DNA of 64,000 bases from Sthenelais limicola (Eukaryota; Annelida; Polychaeta; Phyllodocida; Sigalionidae), in assembly GCA_942159475.1 (NCBI GenBank), contig OW804097.1:9143685-9207684 (forward strand), written 5' to 3'. This document shows positions 1 to 13,100 of this stretch, in pieces (within the stretch, counting starts at the first letter, position 1; every line of letters begins with the position of its first letter). Position numbers and translations under genes: made by a program. The notes under the pieces were generated by a model. It had not been told where the DNA came from, searched no databases, and saw only the letters and a program-made list of their open reading frames with translations.

Positions 1-213
1 TTGCACACATGACCCTGCTGTGAAGCCTATGTCCCAGCGGACTCCTTAGTACCAGTGGATGCTGCTAGTTGGCACCACTGCGGTCCTCCAGGGGGCTGTC
101 CTAACCGGCACTCCATGGATCATGAGGAGGAAGACCCAGGAGGGGGCTGAACTACACCTGGGTGCAACCATGCCACTCCTGGATCCTCTGGATGGAGGGA
201 CAAAACCACGACT

Positions 214-449
214 GGGTCAGATTTTCAGAACATGTACAATTGGCAGCTGTACACATTTAGTCAATTTTGCTAAATTAGGCTGCAATTTGGTTAATACTAG
301 GTTACTTGAAGAATATTCGGCATTGCATTGATTCTAGCTATCTGTCTGGTTAGGTTGAACTGTATTTTGAACTTTGTTTTCGTCTGAAATTTGGGTTATT
401 TGAGAGGATTGGCGGAGTTAAATTGTACATTTTCTGAAAATTTGACCCA
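214..449. mobile_element. J-family MITE (full length)
   Basis: 236 bp with inverted termini GGGTCAGATTTTCAGAA and TTTCTGAAAATTTGACCC. This is the most abundant family in the window. Copies are about 230-240 bp, have no coding capacity, and generate many spurious open frames. Confidence 0.85.
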
Positions 450-611
450 TCTAGTCTTGCCTGCTGCAGGTTCCTGTACTTGACCCTGATGACCTTGCAG
501 CTACTGGAAACCCCCTTAGCAGTACAACTAGAGCTGATCTCTCTCACTTTCCTTCTGTGAACTAATACTCCAGTCTTCTACTAATACTCATACTATGCAT
601 CACAGATGGAT

Positions 612-660
612 AGATAGATAAGATAAGATAAGATAATTCTTTATTTGCCATAGAATAATT
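612..660 (-). mobile_element. LINE 3' tail
   Basis: On the minus strand AAATAAAGAATTATCTTATC, a truncated LINE end with a TTATC repeat. Similar minus-strand tails occur at about 43712-43760 and 46979-47030, and a plus-strand one at 26143-26186. Confidence 0.55.
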
Positions 661-994
661 TGACAAACGGGTTGCGATCTTCTCAAAAGAGGTCTTCCCG
701 ATCATGCCTTTCTTGTTATCTTTTTTCTTGGTTACAGTTCTACTTTTGACTAAACTAGCTACATTCACAGTAAACAGTAATCGGTATTAAGTATCTAATC
801 AAATTCCATGTGCACATGTCACCTAGAAGCATAATCATGAAAATTGTATGTTCTAACATTGATAACAACTGGTAGAATCATGTAAAATTATGAAATATCA
901 ATGCAAAAAGAGAACTAAGCTGAATTACAATCTAGATGCCGTCTCCTCAAACTACATCATTTTGAATCATTGTTTTTGTTAACATGCTACTTAC

Positions 995-1138
995 CTTGCG
1001 AGTCTCCCAGGCGAGGAATGTACCTACAACCAGTAATAGTCCCTTTATTACCAGCACAATGCCATGGAAGTATACTGCCTTGCTGGAAGTACAGAGATGC
1101 ACCTGGCTCCTGTGCAACGTGTTACCATTGTCTACCAA
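995..1138 (-). CDS. GABA-B receptor exon 14 (TM5)
   Basis: 48 codons, phase 0, encoding [17 protein letters not shown] and [17 protein letters not shown] (TM5). The donor is AAG|GTAAGT. The next expected exon (TM6, SKYIGMSVYNV-like) is not found in 1-994, so the gene continues beyond the left edge. Confidence 0.86.
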
Positions 1139-4100
1139 CTGTGGGGACGTAAATAAAGCTGCAATATCAGCTAACATTTTAACTAAACATTTTATAATTT
1201 TTGCTCTGTTCTTTTCCAACTCATCTAAAAGTCATTAGACCAAAATTTTGGTGCATTCTTTCACGTTGTTTCGGGGACTGCTAAGGGTTCATAAAACATT
1301 TGTAATTGGCAGATTTGTCAAGACTTTCTTTGTCACAATGTGAGAATGCTGCTTTAATTTAATTAACAACGTTGAGTAATAAGGAGAGTTTAGCTTCCCT
1401 CAGGTTCCTACACTTGGGCTGCTTTCGAGTTCTTCACCAGGTGCCCTTCCCTGACAGGAAGTAGAATATACGCCTGTGCAGTGCACCCAAACAGAACAGA
1501 CTTGATGGATGGATAGGGAGTCTTTTGAGATGTGTTATTATCTGTCAGACTCTCCAACATTGTCATCCAAGTAGAACTGAGAATTCATGTATTTTAAGTG
1601 TTTTAGATTATGGGAAATAGAAAATGAAACTTTCCTTAAGGTACATTATATAATTAACAAATACGCAAAACGGAAGCGACTTGCACTCCTCGCTTGATTC
1701 AGCCAGTGAGCATGTGGACCGGCATGTTGTCCACCAAGTCCACCAGTCTCGCAAGGTAGGTGAATCCTGGGGACACCTGCTGTTTAGAGTTAAGGGTGGT
1801 CTCCACTGGCTGCGGTAAACTCTGTGGTAGGCTCTATGATGGTGAGAAGTGGTGATGTCCTGCCAACACGGCTAGTGTTCCTCTTCACCTACAGGGCCAG
1901 CACAGCACCATCATCTAAGACTTACCGCAGAGCTTACCGCAGCCAGTGGAGACCCAACTTTATCCACCAAGTGGAGTTGTTGCACTGGGTGAGGAAATGG
2001 AAAGCAGCCATGATGTGTGCCCTATCTTACCTCTTCATGTGTGTCTATGACTGTGACATACACAGGGTCTATTATAGTGAATAGAACAAAGAGGAACAAA
2101 TCTCCCGCCACGATCACCACCACTATAGCTACCAACTTGTGGTCCTTCATCACCTGAAATAATAATTAATTAGTCTGTTTCTTGAACCATGAACATTTTG
2201 AATATGGTGTAACTTAAACATAAATATTGTATTTAAACAGTTTTATTAATCGGATGTGATTACTCATGAGAACACATTTCTCCAGCTAGTAAGGGACGTT
2301 TTTCTAGTGCCACAGCAGTAAGCAATACTGCATACAGTTTTTCCTCATTTGATGGTATTTGAATACTGAATGGTTGACAAGATTGGGTTGATAACAAGCT
2401 AGGAATATGGTTAAACTTAGCCCTGAAATATGTTCTTGCTCAGAGTGACCAATTTGAAGATAGGGTTGGAGATGAAGCTTACCACTTTCTTGAGCTTGTT
2501 AGTAAATATTCTGTGGACACGCCAGGTCTTGGCAAAGAGAGCCCCAAAGGCTGTGGAGAACCCTACCATGAGCATGAAGGTCCGCGCCTGTAAGTGGTAT
2601 GGTATGGCATAAATACTGGTTAACTAACGAGTTGGTTGAAGGAGGGTGAATATTGCACGAGTTGCAATATTCTAAGCGACTGAAACCAATGAATTAGTTA
2701 ATAGATTTATCATGCATGCTTTCAATCACGAAAATAGAAAAGAAATCAAGTCATAAATTTGAATTTTACCGGTAATCTTAGCAAAAAAACAGATTGGTTG
2801 CCATGACAACCAACCGCAAGTCATTAGTGAACTACGTTGTTTTCAGAGCAATGCGTGTATAACGAGTATCTTTATTTCCACAGTTCTACATACATAATTA
2901 TATTTAATTATCTTTATTTTTCCTTAATAACATGCAATACATGTAGAGAAAAAGGGTTAAAAGTGCTTACTCCACGGTGAAGTGTGTATCACATAACATT
3001 TGTATGTAGAGGCGTGTGGTACATAGTGTGTGGTACATTGTTTTGTACCACATGGGCGGGGCCTAATGATAAACGCAAAATAAACTCATTTGATTGGTTC
3101 CCTTCCACGCGGGAAAATGCGTTGTCAATGACTCTTACTAGCGTTACTAACGTTGCGACGTTACGATGTACACTATTGCGTCGTCGCCGGTATCAGTGCG
3201 AGGAGAATGACCGTAACTTCGTAAGTAAATAAAGGACTTTTTGTTATAATTTATAATTAATCTATAGCACCGTGGAGTAAAAATAGCACCGCATCTCGTA
3301 GGTGATCTGGCATAAAGGATCACATAGCCCCTCGACAATTCTTTTCAATATAACACACTCGCCTATCGGCTCGTGTGCCATGTGAAAAAAATCATCTCGG
3401 GTCCATGCGATCCTTCACCCCAGATCACCTACTCGTGCGGTACTATCATAATCTAATATTAGATAACATTACTGGACTGCGTAATGCAGGTCTACCGGTG
3501 ACACCTGCTTCAGGTAGAATGGACTCCAATATTTCATATGATAAAAAACATTTATCAGTCAATGAATCACTCATTATTTAAATGAACGGAAGTAACTCTA
3601 GTCATGCGCAGACAAAACATCTTCCCCAATAATTCATTCACCAGACAGAAGGGGGCGGATCTCCTTATAAGCTCTTATAGTTTACTAATGCAGCCTCGAT
3701 CTGGGATCCATTTTGTAAATACAGGACACGTGACCACTACGTGTACATTTCAGCATCTTAATGGATCTCAGATCAAGGCTAATGCAAATATGTGCCAATT
3801 TGGGTAATGTAAACTCGCTTAGGCAGGGTTCCCGATAATAGCTGGATTCAGGTTTCTCTCACAACTCAAACAATAAAAATCAGGTTGCACCTGACAGTTT
3901 TCATTTTTTTAAAAATGACTTCCCATGGTGTTATGGGCTAGGGCGCGTGAAAAGTATTATCGGCCATTCTACACATTTAGTAACTTCTGCTAAAGTCAGC
4001 TAAAACATGATGAATATCACCTGTATATCAGGGTATATTTAGTGTTGCATTGTCTCTGTCGAAGAATAATCATTATCTAGAATAAATCACATTGATATAA

Positions 4101-7100
4101 GGATCAGATTTGCATGTACATTTTGTCTTCAGCAATCCTTTCAAAAAACACAAATTTAAGACAAAAATGATGTTCAAAGTTCGGTTAAACACAACCAAAC
4201 AGATTGTTTGAATCAAGGCAATACCAAATATACTCAGATATACCTAGTTTTGACCATTTTTCGGTCTAATTTAGCAGAGTTTACTAAATGTGTACTGCTG
4301 CCAATTGTACTTTTTCTGAAAATCTGGCCCATAAACAAACGTAATCTACTCTGTCTATTTGTTGACAAACTGTCAAATAATAATGAAAACAAAAGAAAAT
4401 TAACCTGCCTGCCGGTTCTACAAGAATGACAAATCCTCCTCTTGTATCATTAAAACAATGTTTGCAGACTGAGAATTCAATCTCAAGTGTGATGGGGCCT
4501 CGTGTCAACAATGTGAACAAATACTCGAAGAACAGGAGGAACAGGCTAATTTAAATCTTTATTCTTAAATGCTGTGCTGTGAAAATGAGTCACAAATCGC
4601 AAAATTGATATTTTAAAAGTGTTTTTATCACAAGATGTCTTTATTGGAATATTCTGATTCTTAGCACCCATAATCACATCTTAGATTCTTAGCACCCATA
4701 ATCATATAAATCCATGTAACAAATGTATTAAATAATCCTTGCGTTTTGAAGGCCTTCGTATGGAGTATATTTAGTTACTTTATTGGTAATTACCCACCCA
4801 GAAACCTTACAAACTTTTTTTTTCAAAAAATAAAAAATATCAAACTACAAATATAGAAACACTCATTAGGTGTCCTAGTGTTTACTATCATTGGAATCAG
4901 CTTGATCCCCTCTTTTTAAATATGATGATATCTCAAAACGTATGACTCTTTTTCCTAAAACGGATCACATATTACCACAGCAAAATAATCTTATGAAATT
5001 TACTCTTACTATGACTTACTATTACTATTACTATCTAGGATTATGGCAATTGTTATGTGTTACAGAAAAATGAGTCTTAACTCGCAAAAAAATAGGAATT
5101 TGACATGTCATCATATGGGTCAGATTTACAGAAAATGTACAATTTGCCTTCATCAATCCTCTCCAATAACCCACATTTAATACAAAAATCAGCTTCAAAA
5201 TGCAGTTTAACACAACAGATCTGATACTTTAAATCAATGCGATACCAAATATACTCAGATATACCTAGTATTCCTCAATTTTTTTGATAGAATTTCCTAA
5301 ATGCGTAGAGCTGAGAATTGTACATTTTCTGAAAATCTGACCCATTATTTAAAAGAAGAGATCAAGTGGATTCCAATGATGATAAACATTAGAACATCTA
5401 ATAAGTACTTCTATATTTTTATGTGCATGAAAAGTTTATAGCAATATTTCTTGATGGTCAATCACTAGTAAAGTAGTTAAATATACTCCTAAGATTAACC
5501 CCAGATATGGGTGAAATCGCCAGGGAATGTACAATTCGTCTTCAGCAATCCTCTCAAATAACACGAATTTAAGATAATTATGAGGTTCAAAATACACTTC
5601 AACATAACCAAACAGAATTGCTAGAATCAACTCAATATCAGATATACCCAGATGTATCTAGTATTGACCATTTATCAGCTTAATTTAGCAGAATTTACTA
5701 AAATGTGATGTGTTTCAGGAAAATGAGTCATAAGTCGCAAAAAATAGATTTTGAGATACCATTATATTTGATAAGATGAGATCAAGCCGATTCCAATGAT
5801 AGTAAACAGTCTAATAATCTAATAAGTATCTTTAGATTTTAAGTTTGATATTTTCGTTTTTGAAATTAAAGTTCCCAATATTCCTGGGGGTCAATAAACA
5901 GTAAAGTAACTAAATGTGGTCCATATGAGGACCTTTAAAACGAAACGATATTTTACATAGATTGTCCTGAAATTTGATACATCGATAGATATAGCTATAA
6001 GTGATAAACCCTGCAAAATTAGAACATTCCAATAATGTAGTCTTGTGAGAAGAACTCTTTGAAAAATATCCATTTTGCGACTTGTGACTCATTTTCCTGG
6101 AACACATCACAAATGTGTAGTGCTGTCGATTGTACACTTTCTGATGATCTGACCCATATACATAAAAACATGAAATATACAGTCTTGGAATTTGGTAGAT
6201 GTCTTCATGCTTCTACCAGCACTAGACACCCCAAAGATGAGAACATTGTGAAAAAGGGTTCTTGCATTGCACTTTGTCAGAAGAGTTGGGGAGTATAAAC
6301 TTTTACACGAAAGGACTCGTGTCTGGTTTCATTTCTTGCTTCTGTCAAGCTATAACGAATCTGGGTATGTGAGAGTACAAGTGGAAATCGCTACACATAA
6401 ATATAAAAAAATCGTTATTGATAAGCTTGAACATTTATGTGTGCACTTGGTTATCAAAATTTCACCCGTAGCCTGCTGCCTCCCAATAGGGGATTTGCAT
6501 TGACGCCATTTTGAATCTCGATTCACATGGAACTATGGGACTAATGGTACAGTGTAAAATCTATAGAAAAAATGTCTAGTTCAGCGTGGAATATTTATTT
6601 GTACTAAATGTAAAAGATTCCTGTGTTATAAGTGCTTCTATAACACAAGCCTCCATTTTTCCCATCATGCAATTGGTTTTCATGAATCATTTACACAAGC
6701 TATGGTATTGGGAAAAAACAATTTTAGATAAAAACGTTGAAAGCCAGTGTCTGATTGGAATTGAATCCATCCCATGATGCACTGTAACAGACATGCGCTG
6801 TGAGCCATGCAAGTCCTCTATTGTGCACATAGAAACTACAAGCCTATCAATGACTTGTTGCTTTTTGTCTAAATATGAGTACATGGAGTACAATGCATTT
6901 TGTCATAATAGCTAAGAAGGCAGCTCCAAACGGGCATTTACAGTTGTTATAAAATGCTAAACGAGAATTGTCTTTGTGTGGCTTTGGTCTGCACAGAAGT
7001 GCGTTACCGTTATGGGTTTGAAATAATCAACTGATCCAAGCGATAATTATTTGATATTATATGTAATATATAAATATATTTAATATTATTCTTTTCAGTC

Positions 7101-10100
7101 GTTGACTATTTGCAAGGCTCTGACGACTGTGAACCTAACCTGGGCTAATATTGCTGTCTGTCCTCAGCCTTATTCTATGTGCACACGTGTCTCACATAGA
7201 TTCACTTTCACTCAAAGTTTTGCCTTTTTTATGTCTGTGGTTGTCAATACAAAGCCCTGGGTCTTGTCAGTAGCTACAGCTGCATATGGAGGGGTCAGGT
7301 CGTCGGGAAATGTACAATTGGCAGCTCTACACAATAAGTAACTTACTAGCAAATATCTGTGTTGTCAGTTGGGGCCACATCTCTCCTTGTTCCCTCTTTC
7401 ACTATCTTTCTCTTTCAACTTCTGTCTGAAACTTAGTACCTGTAATACTGTTCTTAAAGGAAATGGCACGTTAAGGGTTCAAACTGATCGAGACGGGTGA
7501 GTTCCCATTTTCTGATGTGTCTTGATCAGTTTGAGCCCAAACAGAGTGCCATTTGCTATTTATGACACACTTCATATGGAAGTTAAAAAGTAAATTTAAC
7601 TTGTCTAAACTTTTGCTCGAGGAAGCTCAATTCACTGCAACTGGTAGCCCTAAGTTATGCAGTTGGGGACCACATGATTTGCTTCAGGTTTGTAGGTCAG
7701 GCCTATGTTGCACCAATGAGATCGCATCATTTAGGCATGTGTAACCATGGAAGCCCAAACTGATCACGTGAATTGTTTGGATCAGCCAGCCAGAATCAAC
7801 ATCTTAAAAAGGTTCAATTTGAGGTATTTTAAACTGCACATGTGTGTAATAAATACCTCAAATTGAACCTTTTTAAGATGTTGATTCTGGTAACGGTTGT
7901 GCAACAGAGACAGATTCAGATGCAATGTGAGACATAGAGTGCCTGAGACTGCGGCAAAGAAAGTAAAAGGGTAAGACAGAGAGAGAGAGAGAGTAAGAAG
8001 TCTGGACTATGAGAAAGACAGGGAGAGACAGAATGAATGAGAGAGAGATGTAGAGAGAGAGTAAAGAAAGAAGCAAATCGGTAGAAAACTAACACTTAGA
8101 ACTGAACACAAACATATAGGTGGGAGAGGAGGGGAGGAGTAACCACTAACCTGACATAGCACCATGGTAGACTGCACATTGAGGGGCTGGCAGAACACTG
8201 CACCATACACCACCATGCACCCCACCACTAACCTGACATAGCACCATGGTAGACTCCACATTGAGGGGCTGGCAGAACACTGCACCATACACCACCATAC
8301 ACCCCACCACTAACCTGACATAGCACCATGGTAGACTGCACATTGAGGGGCTGGCAGAACACTGCACCATACACCACCATGCACCCCATCACTATGATGT
8401 TATTCATAGCAGGGGAGGACATCTTGATGATCCTGAGAAGAATATAAATACTCAAACAATACTATGATCAACTGTATTTGTACTTGCTTATACTACATTA
8501 GCTGATCCACCTGTCATGGAGAGCCAACTATTCACATGCATTTCTACGCCCTGATTTTGCTAGAAAAGAGTCAATTTTGACATGAAATTTAGAATATTCT
8601 AAGAAGGGTTCTCCACCAGTATAAAGTCTAGATGTTTTGACTTGATTTGAAATGAAGCAACATGTGCCATTCAAAAACATCTTTATGCAAGAATAACCAA
8701 TTTTTCCTAAACTAAAATAGTTGTGGGCAACATATATAGACCATGTATGTGTATTGTGTGAGGCAATGAGTGACAGTTGCTTAAACTGTCTATTGATTAA
8801 GTTTCTAATTTCAGGAACATCGGAGAGGTGCAGGAGCAAGGATAGATAATTCTTCATGGTTGCAAGATGTTAACTTCCAAATTGCAACACTTCCCGTTCA
8901 AAAACATCTTTATGCATTAATAACCCAAAACTAAAATAGTTGTGGGCAACATATATTGACCACATATCTGTATTGTGTGAGGCAATGAGTGACAGTTGCT
9001 TAAGTTCCTCTGCCTATGTCCCTCCATCACTGAGACAGGATGAAAAGACCCAATTAAAGCTGCACTCTCAATTAACATTGGTAAAAACTGAATATTTTCT
9101 ACTTCTTGTTCCATTCTTTTCCAACACATCTAAAATCATTTGACCAAAATTTGAAGGCTTCTAAAACATCCTCATTTGTATCTGGAGGACCTGCTGGAAT
9201 CCTTCCCTATGATGACTTCACTTATTATCGCTCAACTGTGGCCGTTTTCTCTTGGCTGAGTTATTGTATAAACATATAAAAGCAGCAGAATATGGATGAA
9301 TTCAGTCATATAAATCATAATATGAGTAAATTTGGTAAGATCTTTGTAAAAATAGCTGAGAATGGAGCTGTAACTGAACCACATATACTCACCTGCGCTG
9401 CCTGAATGCAGAGTTAAAGGTGAGGAAGACACTGGAAGCCATGATGCCTGCCACGGCCATGGCTGACATGAGGCCATAGGTGAGAGCAGACACCAGCACA
9501 GGCTCATTCACTATAGTGGTGGAGTCAGCAGGGGGCACACCAGCTGTAAGTAAAAGTAATTGATCAGCCATACTAGTCTAGTAAGTTGTGGTTCTTGCTA
9601 ATTAATAATGAACTAACTCTAACTAACTAGCTTCAGAGGCCAACAGTACACAGAAGCCAGGGTGTCCACAGGTTGCAAGAACGTAGACTCGAATTAACTA
9701 GCTCCAGAGGCCAACAATGGGTACATGTATATGGGTAAAATTCGACACAATTGACACGCGACACGGCTGCTCAATCATGGGCGACACTGCGACACGCTCC
9801 CCTTAACGTGTGACACACACAGCTTCCAAAAGGCTGATAAAATTTGACATGAGACATCCAGAAATGAATTAAAAATAGACATGAGACACAGTGGTTTATT
9901 TAACAGGTGACAGATGACATTGTATCGACTGTTAATATAATTAATGCATTGCTTAAAAAGTGACACAAGACATGATTGAGTTGTTTTAAAAGTGACATGG
10001 GACATGGACAAATTTCTTATCATGCAACACTCAGACACAGGCACCCATATATACCCCTCCCACAGTACACAGAAGCCAGGGTGTCCATAGGTTGCAAGAA

Positions 10101-13100
10101 CGTAGACATAACATAAGGTAATTCAGAAGCAGTTACTAAAAAAGCTGGTGTGCATAAGATTGATCTCTTGTGTTATTCATAAGAACTACACATGGCACAG
10201 TCCTACAGGCCCAGGTGGACTGGCCACTTTGAACCCAATCCACTACATGTGGAAGCATTCAGCTACCCTGTCAGTACTATGATAGCTACAGTGCTAGATA
10301 AGTTTATATTTTACAGATGTGTATGTTATGTATAACTAGAACATACTTGGAATGAATCAAGTGTATTTCACTTCTAGAACGCAGACTAAAAGCATGAGTT
10401 AAAGTTCTGGGTATTCCTCAGGTTGATGGTATAATGTAGGTATGTTACCTTCCCATGATATGGGCGGACTGTTGACCCATGTGATGCTGTCTGTGACTGG
10501 ACTGTACACCCCAAGCCGCTCTCTGATGCCTCCTGTAAATAGCAGCATTAAACATGATAATTATTCACTTCCTATATAGGTGAGATCGTGAGAAAATGTA
10601 CAATTTGCCCTCACCAATTCTCTCAAATAACCCAAATTTAAGACGAAAATAAAGTTCAAAATACAGTTCAACCTAACCAAACAGATTGCTAGAATCAATA
10701 CAATGCCGAATATACTCGAATTTACCTAGTATTGACCAAATTGCAGCCTAATTTAGCAGAATCTACTAAATATGTACAGCTGCCAATTGTACATTTTCTG
10801 AAAATCTGACCCATACAATTGTTAATCACTATCATAAGCTGTTTACACTAATGACTGGTAATAGATGTGTAGTAGTCTCAGCAGGAGCTCTGCCATGGCA
10901 GGACATGAACTCTCTTTACCACCGAGTGTAATATCACCACTTTAGACTATGCTACTGGCGGCCGCCAGAGAGTGACCAGCTGAACATTCACTTGTTTTTA
11001 TGACCACAGCTACACAAGTCCTTCTTAAGAATTTGTTCCTGAGAAACCCTGCTTTATCCTGACTAACCCAGGGTAATGTAAGACTGAGAAACTCGGGCAA
11101 GCTGATCTTGTATTGGGCATATAAGTCCCCATATAAAGTCTGAGACTCCCTGCTTACTTATCAATCACCATGGCTAATTATTTTTTATTCTGCCTTGTAG
11201 AATTACAATATTTGACTGTAGAATAAAGTACAGATACAACTCACCGTTCACCCTGTCTATGGCCACCAACCCTGGATGTTCCCCATTCTCATTGAAGTAC
11301 ATGAAGCCCTTATTGCCCTGGAACCTGACCCTCCACATGTTGTCATAGAGCAGCTCGTTAATAAGGTCATCTTTATATGAGTAACTCCCCAGGCTCTGGT
11401 TCACTCCTGCAAGGATGGAAGTCAAATATCTCAATAGATTTGTCTTGAGGATTAATAGGGTTAATGACCAAGGACTAATGAGGGCTGCTGATGCACTGTT
11501 TGGTGCATACTGCTGGGCAAATGGAGGTTATTAATGATTTTAGGTGGTTAAAGTCTAAGAACCATTCATGGCAGTGAATAAGAGGTAAAAGAAAATATGA
11601 AACAGTTGGTAAGAGACATGTGACAGAGTAGTTTAGTGACTCTTGGACATTTGTAATATCCAGTGTTACATAACATTCTTACCTAAAGTAACAAGCTATT
11701 ACATACTTACTCATGTGAGTAAGGTTATACTTACCCATGTGAGTAAGGTTATACCTACCCATGTGAGTAAGGTTATACCTACCCATGTGAGTAAGGTTAT
11801 ACTTACCCATGTGAGTAAGGTTATACTTACCCATGTGAGTAAGGTTATACTTACCCATGTGAGTAAGGTTATACTTACCCATGTGAGTAAGGTTATACTT
11901 ACCCATGTGAGTAAGGTTATACTTACCCATGTGAGTAAGGTTATACCTACCCATGTGAGTAAGGTTATACTTACCCATGTGAGTAAGGTTATACTTACCC
12001 ATGTGAGTAAGGTTATACCTACCCATGTGAGTAAGGTTATACTTACCCATGTGAGTAAGGTTATACCTACCCATGTGAGTAAGGTTATACTTACCCATGT
12101 GAGTAAGGTTACCCATGTGAGTAAGGTTATACTTACCCATGTGAGTAAGGTTATACTTACCCATGTGAGTAAGGTTATACTTACCCATGTGAGTAAGGTT
12201 ATACCTACCCATGTGAGTAAGGTTATACCTACCCATGTGAGTAAGGTTATACTTACCCATGTGAGTAAGGTTATACTTACCCATGTGAGTAAGGTTATAC
12301 TTACCCATGTGAGTAAGGTTATACTTACCCATGTGAGTAAGGTTATACTTACCCATGTGAGTAAGGTTATACTTACCCATGTGAGTAAGGTTATACCTAC
12401 CCATGTGAGTAAGGTTATACTTACCCATGTGAGTAAGGTTATACTTACCCATGTGAGTAAGGTTATACTTACCCATGTGAGTAAGGTTATACCCACCCAT
12501 GTGAGTAAGGTTATACCTACCCATGTGAGTAAGGTTATACTTACCCATGTGAGTAAGGTTATACTTACCCATGTGAGTAAGGTTATACTTACCCATGTGA
12601 GTAAGGTTATACTTACCCATGTGAGTAAGGTTATACCTACCCATGTGAGTAAGGTTATACTTACCCATGTGAGTAAGGTTATACTTACCCATGTGAGTAA
12701 GGTTATACTTACCCATGTGAGTATGGTTATACTTACCCATGTGAGTAAGGTTATACCTACCCATGTGAGTAAGGTTACCCATGTGAGTAAGGTTATACTT
12801 ACCCATGTGAGTAAGGTTATACCTACCCATGTGAGTAAGGTTATACTTACCCATGTGAGTATGGTTACCCATGTGAGTAAGGTTATACTTACCCATGTGA
12901 GTAAGGTTATACCTACCCATGTGAGTAAGGTTATACTTACCCATGTGAGTAAGGTTACCCATGTGAGTAAGGTTATACTTACCCATGTGAGTAAGGTTAT
13001 ACTTACCCATGTGAGTATGGTTATACTTACCCATGTGAGTAAGGTTATACTTACCCATGTGAGTATTATAGCAAATGGCCCAATGGATGGTTCAAACTGA

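Noticed and set aside
59..331. GC-richer 90-residue open frame at the left edge, possibly an exon
   Set aside because: It runs into a J MITE, and neither strand matches the expected TM6-TM7 part of the receptor. No splice sites support it.
11706..13062. Regular repeats resembling a CRISPR array
   Set aside because: Units are directly abutting with no unique spacers, and the setting is an animal intron.
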